NCBI GenBank assembly: GCA_902555945.1
Contig: CACDUS010000002.1
Coordinates: 62,001 to 126,000, forward strand
DNA length: 64,000 nt
Source: an uncultured Pelagibacteraceae bacterium
GTDB taxonomy: Bacteria; Pseudomonadota; Alphaproteobacteria; Pelagibacterales; Pelagibacteraceae
Direction: 5' to 3'
The translations under genes were made by a program, and so were the position numbers. The notes under the pieces are model-generated. The model ran no database searches. It saw nothing but the letters and a program-made list of their open reading frames with translations, and was not told the origin of the DNA. Positions 1-9,142 of this stretch are shown in pieces (the stretch's first letter is position 1; each line of letters opens with the position of its first letter).

Positions 1-575
1 TTTCCTTTCCATTCTACATTAGTAAAATTCTTTTTTCCATTTCCATCAAAACCATATACCCAGAAATTTTTATCTTTTAAGTTTTTCAAAGTTGAATTGA
101 TATTTGATACCTGAAATATATTCATATACTCAATAGCTCCACTTGCAGCTTTATACATAAGTTTACTTTCACTAGGAAAATTTCTTTCTTTAATCAAAAT
201 GCCATCAATATCAAATGAAGCTGCACTTCTAATTAAGGATCCTATATTTCTAGGATCTGTTACACCATCTAAACAAACTAGTGTTATGTCGATTTTTTCT
301 TTTATAAATTCTTTCAGGATTGGCTTTTCGAGGTGCTCTATTTCAGCAACATAACCTTGGTGGAGTAAATTTTCTTTAGTACTGTATTTGTCTAACTCTT
401 TTTTAGTTTTGAAATATACTTTTACATCATTTAATAAATTTTTATTTGGATTTTTTCTGTGGATATTTTTTTTACTTTCTTCCGTTAGAAACACTCTTAA
501 AACCTTTCTTTTTGGATTTTTAAGAGCTTCCATTACAGCATGTTGACCAATGATGAAAAAAGATGATTTATTCAT
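1..575 (-). CDS. rlmB: 23S rRNA 2'-O-methyltransferase RlmB-like (TrmH/SPOUT family), 3' end cut by window
   Basis: The reading frame starts with ATG at 575 on the minus strand and stays open to the window edge, giving the first 191 residues. The N-terminus (FIIGQHAVMEALKNP) and the HQGYVAEIE segment match the substrate-binding domain of RlmB/TrmH group 3. The LDGVTDPRNIGSLIRSA stretch is the first SPOUT methyltransferase motif with its conserved Asn-Ile-Gly. RlmB methylates a ribose in the peptidyl-transferase region of 23S rRNA using SAM. The SAM-binding trefoil knot lies beyond the edge, so it cannot be checked. The gene is divergent from the tRNA-Tyr/tuf operon and shares a roughly 130-base intergenic region with it. 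The exact target nucleotide is inferred from family only. Confidence 0.85.
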   Translation of the reverse strand, partial: MNKSSFFIIGQHAVMEALKNPKRKVLRVFLTEESKKNIHRKNPNKNLLNDVKVYFKTKKELDKYSTKENLLHQGYVAEIEHLEKPILKEFIKEKIDITLVCLDGVTDPRNIGSLIRSAASFDIDGILIKERNFPSESKLMYKAASGAIEYMNIFQVSNINSTLKNLKDKNFWVYGFDGNGKKNFTNVEWKG

Positions 576-621
576 AAAATTTCCACTATTTTACACGTTT
601 TTTTCAATATTTTCTCATTAA

Positions 622-657
622 AACACGTGTTGCATTTAGGTAAATAAAATATATAAA
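622..657 (+). promoter_or_regulatory. Promoter of the tRNA-Tyr/tRNA-Gly/tuf operon with palindrome at the -35
   Basis: TTGCAT (630-635) and TATAAA (652-657) are separated by 16 bases, a good sigma-70-type match, and would start transcription near 664, about 42 bases before tRNA-Tyr. A perfect 10-base palindrome AACACGTGTT (622-631) overlaps the -35 element. It could be an operator, but it could also be chance. On the other strand, TAAAAT at 588-593 is a weak candidate -10 for rlmB. Confidence 0.55.
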
Positions 658-686
658 ACGCATGTTGTTTGAAGCTTTATTGAACA

Positions 687-702
687 AGGGGACACTTCCC
701 CT
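687..702 (+). other. Leader hairpin just before tRNA-Tyr
   Basis: AGGGGA (687-692) and TCCCCT (697-702) form a perfect 6-pair stem around a CACT loop, ending only 3 bases before the mature tRNA-Tyr. In such AT-rich DNA a GC-rich stem is notable. It may guide 5' processing of the precursor or keep the leader from pairing with the tRNA acceptor strand, which is also G-rich. Function is inferred. Confidence 0.45.
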
Positions 703-705
703 AAG

Positions 706-791
706 GGAGGGGTTCCAGAGCGGTCAAATGGGGCGGGCTGTAAACCCGTTGACTTCGGTCTTCGAAAGTTCGAATCTTTCCCCCTCCACCA
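706..791 (+). tRNA. tRNA-Tyr (anticodon GTA)
   Basis: The acceptor stem GGAGGGG (706-712) pairs with CCCCTCC (781-787), followed by discriminator A788 and an encoded CCA (789-791). The anticodon stem 733-737/745-749 encloses a 7-base loop with GTA at 740-742. A long variable arm makes it a type II tRNA, as expected for bacterial tRNA-Tyr. It is the first gene of the tRNA/tuf operon. Confidence 0.97.
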
Positions 792-837
792 TTCAGTAAA
801 ACTGTAAATAACACTGGAGTGTTACTCTTGGGGTTGT

Positions 838-911
838 GCGGGTGTAGTTCAATGGTAGAACGCTAGCCTTCCAAGCTGGATGTAAGGGTTCGATTCCCTT
901 TACCCGCTCCA
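838..911 (+). tRNA. tRNA-Gly (anticodon TCC)
   Basis: The acceptor stem GCGGGTG (838-844) pairs with TACCCGC (901-907), with one G-T pair, and discriminator T908 is followed by an encoded CCA (909-911). The anticodon stem 863-867/875-879 encloses TCC at 870-872. The T-arm GGTTCGATTCC is canonical. It lies 46 bases after tRNA-Tyr and 42 bases before tuf, the same Tyr-Gly-tuf order as the enterobacterial tufB operon. Confidence 0.97.
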
Positions 912-953
912 AGAAAATAAGATTATAAAAATAAAAAGTGAGGATAAAAAGTA

Positions 954-2144
954 ATGTCAAAAGAAAAATTTGTAAGAAATAAACCACATTGTAACATTGG
1001 TACAATTGGCCATGTCGACCATGGTAAAACAACTTTAACTGCAGCTATAACTAAAGTTTTGTCAGAAACTGGTGGAGCTAAAGCAGTAGCTTATGATCAA
1101 ATTGATAAAGCTCCAGAGGAAAAAGAAAGAGGAATAACAATTTCTACTGCGCATGTTGAGTATGAAACAGAAAAAAGACACTACGCACACGTAGACTGTC
1201 CAGGTCACGCTGACTATGTAAAAAATATGATTACTGGTGCTGCACAAATGGATGGTGCAATATTAGTTGTTAATGCTGCTGATGGTCCTATGCCACAAAC
1301 TAGAGAGCATATTCTTTTAGCAAGACAAGTAGGTGTTCCTGCAATTTGTGTTTACTTAAATAAAGTAGACCAAGTAGATGATAAAGAAATGATTGATCTA
1401 GTTGAGGAAGAGATTAAAGAGTTATTAACTTCATATAAATTCCCTGGAGACAAAACTCCAATTGCTAAAGGTTCTGCATTGGCCGCTGTTGAGGGCAGAG
1501 ATGATGAAATTGGAAAAAATTCAATTTTAGAATTAATGAAGAATGTTGATGAATTTATTCCACAACCTGACAGACCAAAAGATAAAGACTTTTTGATGCC
1601 TGTTGAGGATGTTTTCTCAATTTCAGGAAGAGGTACTGTTGCAACTGGAAGAGTAGAGTCCGGTGTGCTTAAAACGGGTGATGAACTTGAAATAGTTGGA
1701 ATAAGAGAAACTAAAAAATCAGTTTGTACTGGCGTTGAAATGTTTAGAAAACTTCTAGACTCAGGTGAAGCTGGTGATAACGTAGGAGTGCTTTTAAGAG
1801 GTGTGGAAAGAACTGATATTGAAAGAGGCCAAGTTCTTTGTAAACCAGGCTCTGTTACACCACATACTAAATTTGAAGCACAAGCATATGTATTAAAAAA
1901 AGAAGAGGGTGGAAGACACACTCCTTTTTTTACTAAGTATAGACCTCAGTTTTATTTCAGAACAACAGATGTAACTGGCGAAGTAGAATTACCGGCAGGT
2001 ACGGAGATGGTTATGCCAGGTGATGATGCTAAGTTTACAGTTAAATTAATTACACCAATCGCGATGTCAGAAAAATTAAATTTTGCTATTCGTGAAGGTG
2101 GTAGAACTGTTGGAGCTGGAGTAGTAACAAAAATTATAGAGTAA
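954..2144 (+). CDS. tuf: Elongation factor Tu
   Basis: EF-Tu is the GTPase that delivers aminoacyl-tRNA to the ribosomal A site. The 396 residues match the usual bacterial length. G1 is GHVDHGKT (residues 19-26), G3 is DCPGHADYV (about 81-89) and G4 is NKVD (about 136-139), followed by the two beta-barrel domains, ending in [20 protein letters not shown] at 940-944 is a good ribosome binding site 9 bases before the ATG. The gene sits between tRNA-Gly and tRNA-Trp. No second tuf follows fusA in the str operon, so this may be the only copy. Confidence 0.99.
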   Translation: MSKEKFVRNKPHCNIGTIGHVDHGKTTLTAAITKVLSETGGAKAVAYDQIDKAPEEKERGITISTAHVEYETEKRHYAHVDCPGHADYVKNMITGAAQMDGAILVVNAADGPMPQTREHILLARQVGVPAICVYLNKVDQVDDKEMIDLVEEEIKELLTSYKFPGDKTPIAKGSALAAVEGRDDEIGKNSILELMKNVDEFIPQPDRPKDKDFLMPVEDVFSISGRGTVATGRVESGVLKTGDELEIVGIRETKKSVCTGVEMFRKLLDSGEAGDNVGVLLRGVERTDIERGQVLCKPGSVTPHTKFEAQAYVLKKEEGGRHTPFFTKYRPQFYFRTTDVTGEVELPAGTEMVMPGDDAKFTVKLITPIAMSEKLNFAIREGGRTVGAGVVTKIIE

Positions 2145-2153
2145 GCTCTATAT

Positions 2154-2229
2154 AGGAGTGTAGCTCAATTGGTAGAGCGCCGGTCTCCAAAACCGGAGGC
2201 TGAGGGTTCGAGTCCCTCCGCTCCTGCCA
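2154..2229 (+). tRNA. tRNA-Trp (anticodon CCA)
   Basis: The acceptor stem AGGAGTG (2154-2160) pairs with CGCTCCT (2219-2225), with discriminator G2226 and an encoded CCA (2227-2229). The anticodon stem 2180-2184/2192-2196 encloses CCA at 2187-2189. It lies 9 bases after the tuf stop codon, so processing of this tRNA should separate tuf mRNA from secE mRNA. Confidence 0.97.
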
Positions 2230-2249
2230 ATTAAGTGAAAAAATTAAAA

Positions 2250-2441
2250 ATGAAAAACCCAATTAAATTTATACAAGAAGTTAAACAAGAGGCATTTAAA
2301 GTTACATGGCCCACTGGAAAAGAGACTCTTCAAGGCGCTTTGATGGTTTTTGCTATGGCAGTAGTTATGTCACTTTTTTTTCTTCTTTTAGATCAAGTTT
2401 TGAAATTTTTTTTAGAAATATTACTCAAAGTGAGCATCTAA
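2250..2441 (+). CDS. secE: Preprotein translocase subunit SecE
   Basis: SecE is the small clamp subunit of the SecYEG membrane channel. The 63-residue product has the family's amphipathic segment (FIQEVKQEAFKVTWPTGKET, with the Trp-Pro core) followed by one membrane span (about residues 28-50), the single-span form common outside enterobacteria. I chose ATG at 2250. A GTG at 2235 in the same frame would add five residues but lies only 5 bases after the tRNA-Trp 3' end, leaving no room for a leader after tRNA processing. The stop codon abuts the nusG ATG. Confidence 0.93.
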   Translation: MKNPIKFIQEVKQEAFKVTWPTGKETLQGALMVFAMAVVMSLFFLLLDQVLKFFLEILLKVSI

Positions 2442-2972
2442 ATGAAAAATTGGTATATTGTTCAATCTCATTCAAGCTTTGAAAATAAAGTAGCAAGTTT
2501 GATTAAAGAAGAGGCTGATAAAGCTAAAATTTCAGATAAATTTGAAGAAATTATCGTACCAACTCATGACGTAACTGAGGTAAAAAGAGGCAAAAGAATT
2601 CAAAAGAAAAAGAAATACTTTCCTGGTTACGTACTAATCAAAAGTGAAATGGATAATGCTATTTATCATATGATTAAAAATATAAAGAGAGTAAGCGGTT
2701 TTTTGGGAACTAAAGGCATGCCGGTTCCTGTTTCTGATAAAGAAATTGAGAAGATTTTGGGACAAATAAAAGATGGTGTTGCACAGCCAAAATCTGGTAT
2801 AGAGTACAGCGTTGGAGAAAAAATCCAAGTAGTTGATGGACCTTTTGCATCATTTAGTGGAATGGTTGAAGAAATTGATGAAGAAAAGTCTAGACTTAAG
2901 GTGTCAGTTTCTATATTTGGTCGCCCAACACCAGTTGATTTGGAATATAATCAAGTTGAGAAAGTAAGTTAA
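2442..2972 (+). CDS. nusG: Transcription termination/antitermination protein NusG
   Basis: NusG binds RNA polymerase and links it to Rho or to the leading ribosome through S10. The 176 residues show the N-terminal NGN domain (starting [16 protein letters not shown], with the [19 protein letters not shown] core) and a C-terminal KOW domain ([23 protein letters not shown], about residues 122-145). The length is usual. The ATG directly follows the secE stop, so the two are translationally adjacent, and the rplK ribosomal operon begins 4 bases later. Confidence 0.98.
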   Translation: MKNWYIVQSHSSFENKVASLIKEEADKAKISDKFEEIIVPTHDVTEVKRGKRIQKKKKYFPGYVLIKSEMDNAIYHMIKNIKRVSGFLGTKGMPVPVSDKEIEKILGQIKDGVAQPKSGIEYSVGEKIQVVDGPFASFSGMVEEIDEEKSRLKVSVSIFGRPTPVDLEYNQVEKVS

Positions 2973-2976
2973 TATA

Positions 2977-3408
2977 ATGGCAGCAAAAAAAGAAATTAGT
3001 GGATTTATAAAATTGCAAATTAAAGGAGGGCAAGCTAATCCAGCACCTCCAGTTGGTCCAGCTTTAGGTCAGCGTGGTGTAAACATAATGGAGTTTTGTA
3101 AAGCTTTTAATGATAAAACAAAATCAATGGCAGGAAAACCTGTTCCAGTTGAAATTACTGTCTATAAAGATAAAAAATTTGATTTTAAAATTAAATCACC
3201 GCCTGCTTCATTCTTTATTAGAGAAGCTGCAAAATTAAAAAGTGGATCCAAAGAGCCTGGAAGAAACATCGTTGCCTCAATAACAAAAAAACAAGCAGAA
3301 GAAATTGCTAAACAAAAAATGAATGATTTAAATGCAATAGATTTAGAACAAGCAGTTAAAATTATAGCTGGTTCAGCTAGATCAATGGGAATTGAGGTAA
3401 AAGAATAA
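2977..3408 (+). CDS. rplK: 50S ribosomal protein L11
   Basis: L11 forms the stalk base of the 50S subunit and is the sensor site for RelA-type stringent factors. The 143-residue product shows the N-terminal [28 protein letters not shown] segment (residues about 19-46) and the C-terminal rRNA-binding domain ending [12 protein letters not shown]. It is 4 bases after nusG, and its TAA overlaps the rplA ATG by one base, indicating coupled translation. Confidence 0.99.
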   Translation: MAAKKEISGFIKLQIKGGQANPAPPVGPALGQRGVNIMEFCKAFNDKTKSMAGKPVPVEITVYKDKKFDFKIKSPPASFFIREAAKLKSGSKEPGRNIVASITKKQAEEIAKQKMNDLNAIDLEQAVKIIAGSARSMGIEVKE

Positions 3409-4097
3409 TGACTTCAAAACGATTTAAAAAGTTACCTGAAAATGCTTCGAATTTACCAGCTGAGTCTATAGATAAGTTACTTACTGATGTTAAAAAAAAT
3501 TGTACTACTAAGTTTGATGAATCTGTTGATTTAAATTTTCAAATAAACAATAAGCAAAAAAAAAGTGAGATAAATATTAGAACAGCAGTTAATCTTCCAG
3601 GTGGAACAGGAAAAAAAGTTAAAGTTGCTGTTGTATGTGAAGAGTCTAAGGTGGAAGAAGCTAAATCAGCTGGAGCTGATATTGTAGGTGGTGATGAATT
3701 TATTGAAAAAATCAAAAATGGTGAATTGAATTTTGAAAAATTAATTTGCACTCCTGGTATGATGATAAAATTATCTAAACTTGGAAAAGTTCTTGGGCCA
3801 AAAGGATTGATGCCAAATCCAAAATTAGGCTCTGTAACTGAAAATTTAAAATCGGCAATTTCTGATGCTAAGTCTGGTCAAGTTGAAATTAGAAATGATA
3901 AAGACGGAAATATAGGAGTAAGTATTGGAAAAAAATCATTCAGTGATGAAAAATTATTAAAAAACTTTAATGCTATTTTAGAAACATTAGAGAAAGAGAA
4001 ATCAAATAATACTGTTAAGGGTGATTTAATTAAATCTTCATTTATTACTTCAACTATGGGTGTATCTTATAAATTAAAATTAGGTAAGGTGATTTAA
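3408..4097 (+). CDS. rplA: 50S ribosomal protein L1
   Basis: L1 binds the mobile L1 arm of 23S rRNA next to the E site and, in enterobacteria, represses its own L11-L1 mRNA. The 229 residues are of family length and contain the signature MMIKLSKLGKVLGPKGLMPNPKLGS (about residues 119-143). The start overlaps the rplK stop by one base. I see no obvious L1-binding leader because nothing but 4 bases separates rplK from nusG. Confidence 0.98.
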   Translation: MTSKRFKKLPENASNLPAESIDKLLTDVKKNCTTKFDESVDLNFQINNKQKKSEINIRTAVNLPGGTGKKVKVAVVCEESKVEEAKSAGADIVGGDEFIEKIKNGELNFEKLICTPGMMIKLSKLGKVLGPKGLMPNPKLGSVTENLKSAISDAKSGQVEIRNDKDGNIGVSIGKKSFSDEKLLKNFNAILETLEKEKSNNTVKGDLIKSSFITSTMGVSYKLKLGKVI

Positions 4098-4101
4098 AAT
4101 T

Positions 4102-4617
4102 ATGATGAACAAAGATCAAAAAAAAAATTATATTACTGAGATGACAAGTAATTTTGAAAATAGTAAGGCGATAATGGTCACGCATTATCAAGGATTAACA
4201 ATGCCACAATTAGATGAATTAAGATCTAAAATGAGAGAGCACGGTATAATTTTTAAAATAACTAAAAATAGGATTACAAAACTTGCTCTTGAGAAAACTA
4301 AGTGCAAAGATTTATCAAATTTATTTACAGGCCCTACAGCTGTAGCATTTGGTGAAGATGCTATAATGTCAGCGAGAATTTTATCTAAATTTGCCAAAGA
4401 TAATGAAAATCTTAAACTAATTGGCGGAATGATGGATAATGAGATTCTAGATCAAGCTGGAGTTATGAATGTAGCTAATTTACCAACTCTAGATGAGGCT
4501 AGAGCCAATATTGTGGGTATTTTGAACGCATCTGCATCAAAATTAGTAAGTATTTTGCTTGCACGTTCGGAAAAAATGAGTAGTTTACCCCCAGAAAATT
4601 CTGAAAAAACAACCTAA
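4102..4617 (+). CDS. rplJ: 50S ribosomal protein L10
   Basis: L10 anchors L7/L12 dimers to the 50S stalk. The 171-residue product has the N-terminal rRNA-binding domain (AIMVTHYQGLTMPQLDELR, KITKNRITKLAL) and a C-terminal helix (about 145-171) for L12 binding. Two consecutive ATG codons (4102 and 4105) are both possible starts. Only 4 bases separate it from rplA, so the long L10-binding leader of enterobacterial rplJ cannot be present here. Confidence 0.98.
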   Translation: MMNKDQKKNYITEMTSNFENSKAIMVTHYQGLTMPQLDELRSKMREHGIIFKITKNRITKLALEKTKCKDLSNLFTGPTAVAFGEDAIMSARILSKFAKDNENLKLIGGMMDNEILDQAGVMNVANLPTLDEARANIVGILNASASKLVSILLARSEKMSSLPPENSEKTT

Positions 4618-4627
4618 AGAGTAGTAT

Positions 4628-4993
4628 ATGCCTGACCTAAATAAAATAATTGAAGATTTATCAAGTTTGACTGTCGCAGAAGCAGCAGATCTTTCTAAAC
4701 AACTAGAAGAGAAATGGGGAGTAACCCCAATGGCAGCAGCAGCCCCAGCAGCAGCTGGAGGTGCAGCAGCAGCAGAGGATAAAGATGATTTTACAATCAT
4801 GTTAGTTTCTGCAGGTGATAAAAAAATAAATGTTATAAAAGAAGTAAGAGCAGCAACATCACTAGGTCTTAAAGAAGCCAAAGATTTAGTTGAAGGTGCG
4901 CCAAAGGAAGTTAAGACAGGTGTACCAAAAAAAGAAGCTGAGGAAATTAAAGCCAAGCTAGAAGCTGCTGGTGCAAAAGTAGAACTTAAGTAA
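4628..4993 (+). CDS. rplL: 50S ribosomal protein L7/L12
   Basis: L7/L12 is the flexible stalk protein that recruits translational GTPases. The 121 residues show the N-terminal dimerisation domain, an alanine-rich hinge (about residues 36-51, encoded largely by repeated GCA codons and so a local GC-rich patch at 4732-4778), and the C-terminal GTPase-contact domain ([21 protein letters not shown]). It is followed by a 58-base gap with a hairpin before rpoB. Confidence 0.99.
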   Translation: MPDLNKIIEDLSSLTVAEAADLSKQLEEKWGVTPMAAAAPAAAGGAAAAEDKDDFTIMLVSAGDKKINVIKEVRAATSLGLKEAKDLVEGAPKEVKTGVPKKEAEEIKAKLEAAGAKVELK

Positions 4994-5012
4994 ATAAATA
5001 AGGATTAATTTA

Positions 5013-5040
5013 AATACTGATTATTAATTTAGTCAGTATT
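5013..5040 (+). promoter_or_regulatory. Intercistronic hairpin between rplL and rpoB
   Basis: AATACTGA (5013-5020) and TCAGTATT (5033-5040) are perfect inverted repeats; with the next two pairs (one G-U) the stem reaches 10 pairs around an 8-base loop. It fills the only sizeable gap of the rplK-rpoC run, exactly where enterobacteria have an attenuator and RNase III site that set the ribosomal protein to polymerase ratio. No T-run follows, so it is more likely an RNA processing or attenuation element than a strong terminator. Confidence 0.55.
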
Positions 5041-5051
5041 ATTTAAAATAG

Positions 5052-8000
5052 ATGCAAATATCTTTTACTGAAAAAAAGAACATTAGAAAAAGTTTTGGTA
5101 AATTAAAAGAGAGCTTATCAATACCAAATTTAATTGAAGTTCAAAAAAACTCTTATAAAGAGTTAACTCATTTTAATAAAGAAGCTGGTGACTTAACCAA
5201 AGGTTTTGATAGAGTATTTAAAAGTATTTTTCCAATCGAAGATCTAAATGATAAAGCAACATTAGAATATATTTCTTATAGGTTAGAAAAACCAAAATTT
5301 GATGTCGAAGAATGTATAACAAGAGGTTTAACGTATTCTTCTGCTCTAAAATGCACATTAAGATTAGTTGTTTATGAAATAAATCAAGAAGATAATACAA
5401 AAGACATTCTTTCTGCCAAAGAACAAGAAGTTTACATGGGAGAAGTTCCTATGATGACAAATAGTGGTACTTTCATAACTAATGGAGTTCAAAGAGTTGT
5501 TGTTAACCAAATGCACAGAAGTCCGGGTGTTTTTTTTGATCATGATAAAGGAAAAACTCATGCAAGTGGTAAACTGTTATTTAATTGTAGAGTAATCCCT
5601 AATAGAGGTTCATGGCTAGATTTTGAATATGATGTAAAAGATCTTTTATATTTTAAAATTGATAGAAAAAAGAAAATTTTAGCCACAACATTATTATTAG
5701 CACTAGGATATAGCAAACAAGAAATAGCAAATGAGTTTTATGAAAGTGAGACTTTTAATTTTGATTCAAAAACTAAAAAATGGAAAACTAAATTTAATCC
5801 TGAAAATTATAAAGCAAAGAATTTTTCAGAAGAAGTTATCGATGCAAAAAGTGGAAAAGTTGTAATTAAACTTGGAGAAAAAATAAACTATCTTAATGCA
5901 AAAAAACTTTCTAATGATGGATTGAAAGATATTTTAATTTCTCAAGAGTCTTTGTTTGGAAAATTTCTTCATAAAGATATCAAAGTAAGTGATGAAGATG
6001 ATGGTAAATTTGATATTGGAACAGAGCTTAATGAGACAATTCTTAATAAGATTTTAGAGGCAGGAATTTATTCATTACAAATTTCTATTACAAATTCAAT
6101 TAACAAAGGACCATATTTACTAACAACTATTTTAAATGATAAAAATAATAATAAAGATGAGGCAATAACAGAAATTTATAAAATGTTGAGACCTGGAGAA
6201 CCTCCAACAATAGAAATTGCAACTCAAATTTTCAACAATTTATTTTTCAGCTCTGACAGATATGATTTATCTGATGTGGGAAGAGTAAAAATGAATTCGA
6301 GATTAGGTTTAGAGTGTTCTGATAAAATAACTATTTTAAGAAATGACGATATTATTTCAATAATCCATAAAATGCTTGAATTAAGAGATGGTAAAGATGA
6401 TGTAGATGATATTGACCATCTCGGCAACAGACGAGTCAGATCAGTAGGTGAATTAGTAGAAAATCAAGCTCGTATAGGAGTTTACAGGATGGAAAGAGCA
6501 ATTAAGGAAAAGATGACTACTCTGGACGTTGAGTCAGTAATGCCACAGGATTTGATTAACGCAAAACCATTAACAGTTTCTTTAAAAGATTTTTTTGCTA
6601 GTTCACAATTATCTCAGTTTATGGACCAAACAAATCCTTTATCTGAGATTACTCATAAAAGAAGAGTTTCAGCGCTAGGTCCAGGTGGATTAACCAGAGA
6701 AAGAGCAGGATTTGAAGTTAGAGACGTGCATCCAACTCACTATGGAAGAATTTGTCCGATAGAAACTCCTGAAGGACCTAATATTGGACTAATTAATAGT
6801 TTGTCTACTTATGCAAAAATTAACAAATACGGATTTATAGAGAGTCCTTACAAAAGAGTTAAAGACGGAGTTGTTCAAGATAAAGTGGAATATTTATCAG
6901 CAATGGAAGAAACAAAATTTAATATTGCTCAAGCTAATACAAAAATAGATAAAAATGGAAAAATTATAGAGGAACTAGTCTCATGTAGACAAAATTTAAA
7001 TTTTTTATTATCAAAACCAGAAACAATAGATTATATAGATGTCTCTCCAAAACAATTGGTTTCAGTTGCAGCTTCTTTAATTCCTTTTTTAGAAAATGAT
7101 GATGCTAACAGAGCTTTAATGGGATCTAATATGATGAGACAGGCAGTGCCTTTGTTAAAACCAGAGGCACCATTAGTTGGTACAGGGATAGAAAGTGATG
7201 TAGCTTTGGATTCCGGTGTTACCATTGTAGCTAAAAGAGATGGTGTAGTTGATAAAATTGACGGAAAAAGAATTGTAATTAAGGTTACAGAGGAGACAGA
7301 TTTAACAAAATCAGGGGTTGATATATACAACTTGCAAAAATTTAAAAGATCTAACCAAAATACATGTATTAATCAGAGACCATTAGTAAGAGTAGGAGAT
7401 AAGGTTAAATATGGAGACATTATAGCTGATGGTCCATCTACAAAACTTGGTGAATTAGCGCTTGGAAAAAATGTTACAGTAGCATTCATGCCTTGGCAAG
7501 GTTATAACTTTGAGGATTCAATTCTCATATCTGAAAGATGTGTAACTGACGATGTTTTCACATCAGTACACATAGTTGAATATGAGATAATGGCAAGAGA
7601 TACTAAACTTGGAGAAGAGGAAATTACAAGAGATATTCCAAATGTAAATGAAGATGCTTTAAAAAATTTAGATGAGTCAGGAATAGTTTATATTGGAGCT
7701 GAAGTTAACGCTGGAGATATATTAGTTGGAAAAGTTACACCTAAAGGAGATTCAGCATCAGGACCTGAAGAAAAATTATTAAGATCTATTTTCGGTGAAA
7801 AAGCAATTGATGTAACGGATACGTCATTAAGGATGTCTAGAGGTAGTAGTGGTACAGTTGTTGATGTGCGAGTATTCAATAGACATGGTATAGAAAAAGA
7901 TGAGCGTTCTATAACTATTGAAAGAGCAGAAATTGAACAAGTTCAACAAGATAAATTAGTTGAAGAAGAAATTTTAGAAAGAAGCATTAAGCAAAGAGCT

Positions 8001-9140
8001 TCAGAAATTCTATCAGGTTCATCTTTAAATAAAAAATTAAAAGACCTAGATTCAGGTAGTAAATTAGATTTTGATAAGATTAACACCTTAAGTATTAACG
8101 ACGTATTTAAAATTTCAACCGGAAAAGATAAAGATGATAGTTCATTATTACAATTAAAAGATCAATACAATAAAGCAAAACAGGATATTGTGGAAAGATT
8201 TGAAGACAAAGTTTTAAAGATTAGAAGTGGAGATGATTTATTACCTAGTGTAATGAAAATGGTAAAAGTTTTTGTTGCAATTAAAAGAAGATTAAGACCT
8301 GGTGATAAAATGTCAGGTCGTCATGGAAACAAAGGTGTGGTAAGTAAAATTGTTCCGGTGGAAGATATGCCATACAGAGAAGATGGTAGGCCAGTTGATA
8401 TAGTTCTTAATCCTTTAGGGGTTCCAAGCAGGATGAATGTAGGTCAAATTTTAGAAACACATTTAGGCTGGGCATGTAAAGAATTTGGAGAGCAGGTTAA
8501 AAATTTAGTTAATGAAAACAACAAAAAAATAGAAAAAACTGAAAAAATTGCAAATTTTTTAAAATCTGTTTATGGAGAGGAAATATATAACGATAAAGTA
8601 GAAAAGCTGACTAAAACAGAATTTATTGATTTATGTGAAAACCTACAAAATGGAATAGCTATTTCAACCCCAGTTTTTGATGGCGCTAAAGAAAAAAATG
8701 TTACAGAAATGTTGGAACTTGCAAAACTTCCTGGTTCTGGTCAAACATATTTATGGGATGGAAGAACTGGAGAAAAATTCGATAGACCAGTAACAGTTGG
8801 TATAATTTATATGCTTAAACTTCATCATTTGGTGGAAGATAAGATACACGCTAGATCAACAGGTCCTTACAGTTTGGTAACTCAACAGCCGTTGGGTGGT
8901 AAAGCACAACTTGGTGGTCAAAGATTTGGTGAAATGGAAGTATGGGCCTTAGAAGCATATGGTGCCTCATATACATTACAAGAAATTTTAACAGTTAAAT
9001 CAGATGATGTTGCAGGAAGAGTCAAGGTTTATGAAACAATAGTTAAAGGTGAAGAAAATTTTGAATCAGGTATTCCTGAGTCATTTAACGTTCTTGTAAA
9101 AGAAATTAGATCTTTGGCATTAAATGTGGAGCTAAATTAA
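5052..9140 (+). CDS. rpoB: DNA-directed RNA polymerase subunit beta
   Basis: The 1362-residue product is the full-length beta subunit. The rifampicin-binding region ([21 protein letters not shown], from about residue 521) is followed by [38 protein letters not shown]. The catalytic-region motif [16 protein letters not shown] (about 1090) and the C-terminal switch region [24 protein letters not shown] are intact. The Asp in the MDQTNP segment and the His in ITHKRR are the usual rifampicin-sensitive residues. There is no clear Shine-Dalgarno before the ATG. rpoC starts 2 bases after the stop. Confidence 0.99.
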   Translation: MQISFTEKKNIRKSFGKLKESLSIPNLIEVQKNSYKELTHFNKEAGDLTKGFDRVFKSIFPIEDLNDKATLEYISYRLEKPKFDVEECITRGLTYSSALKCTLRLVVYEINQEDNTKDILSAKEQEVYMGEVPMMTNSGTFITNGVQRVVVNQMHRSPGVFFDHDKGKTHASGKLLFNCRVIPNRGSWLDFEYDVKDLLYFKIDRKKKILATTLLLALGYSKQEIANEFYESETFNFDSKTKKWKTKFNPENYKAKNFSEEVIDAKSGKVVIKLGEKINYLNAKKLSNDGLKDILISQESLFGKFLHKDIKVSDEDDGKFDIGTELNETILNKILEAGIYSLQISITNSINKGPYLLTTILNDKNNNKDEAITEIYKMLRPGEPPTIEIATQIFNNLFFSSDRYDLSDVGRVKMNSRLGLECSDKITILRNDDIISIIHKMLELRDGKDDVDDIDHLGNRRVRSVGELVENQARIGVYRMERAIKEKMTTLDVESVMPQDLINAKPLTVSLKDFFASSQLSQFMDQTNPLSEITHKRRVSALGPGGLTRERAGFEVRDVHPTHYGRICPIETPEGPNIGLINSLSTYAKINKYGFIESPYKRVKDGVVQDKVEYLSAMEETKFNIAQANTKIDKNGKIIEELVSCRQNLNFLLSKPETIDYIDVSPKQLVSVAASLIPFLENDDANRALMGSNMMRQAVPLLKPEAPLVGTGIESDVALDSGVTIVAKRDGVVDKIDGKRIVIKVTEETDLTKSGVDIYNLQKFKRSNQNTCINQRPLVRVGDKVKYGDIIADGPSTKLGELALGKNVTVAFMPWQGYNFEDSILISERCVTDDVFTSVHIVEYEIMARDTKLGEEEITRDIPNVNEDALKNLDESGIVYIGAEVNAGDILVGKVTPKGDSASGPEEKLLRSIFGEKAIDVTDTSLRMSRGSSGTVVDVRVFNRHGIEKDERSITIERAEIEQVQQDKLVEEEILERSIKQRASEILSGSSLNKKLKDLDSGSKLDFDKINTLSINDVFKISTGKDKDDSSLLQLKDQYNKAKQDIVERFEDKVLKIRSGDDLLPSVMKMVKVFVAIKRRLRPGDKMSGRHGNKGVVSKIVPVEDMPYREDGRPVDIVLNPLGVPSRMNVGQILETHLGWACKEFGEQVKNLVNENNKKIEKTEKIANFLKSVYGEEIYNDKVEKLTKTEFIDLCENLQNGIAISTPVFDGAKEKNVTEMLELAKLPGSGQTYLWDGRTGEKFDRPVTVGIIYMLKLHHLVEDKIHARSTGPYSLVTQQPLGGKAQLGGQRFGEMEVWALEAYGASYTLQEILTVKSDDVAGRVKVYETIVKGEENFESGIPESFNVLVKEIRSLALNVELN

Positions 9141-9142
9141 TA

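Noticed and set aside
924-929. TATAAA before tuf as a separate promoter
   Set aside because: The position 17 bases upstream lies in the tRNA-Gly 3' end with no -35-like sequence; AT-rich chance match.
1352-1921. 189-codon open frame on the minus strand within tuf
   Set aside because: It is antisense to a highly conserved gene, has no recognisable domain and is Ser/Thr/Leu-rich as expected of a shadow frame.
2235-2249. GTG start of secE at 2235
   Set aside because: Only 5 bases after the tRNA-Trp 3' end and no added homology; ATG 2250 matches the family.
4732-4778. GCA triplet repeats as a microsatellite
   Set aside because: They encode the Ala-rich hinge of L7/L12, a normal feature of that protein.
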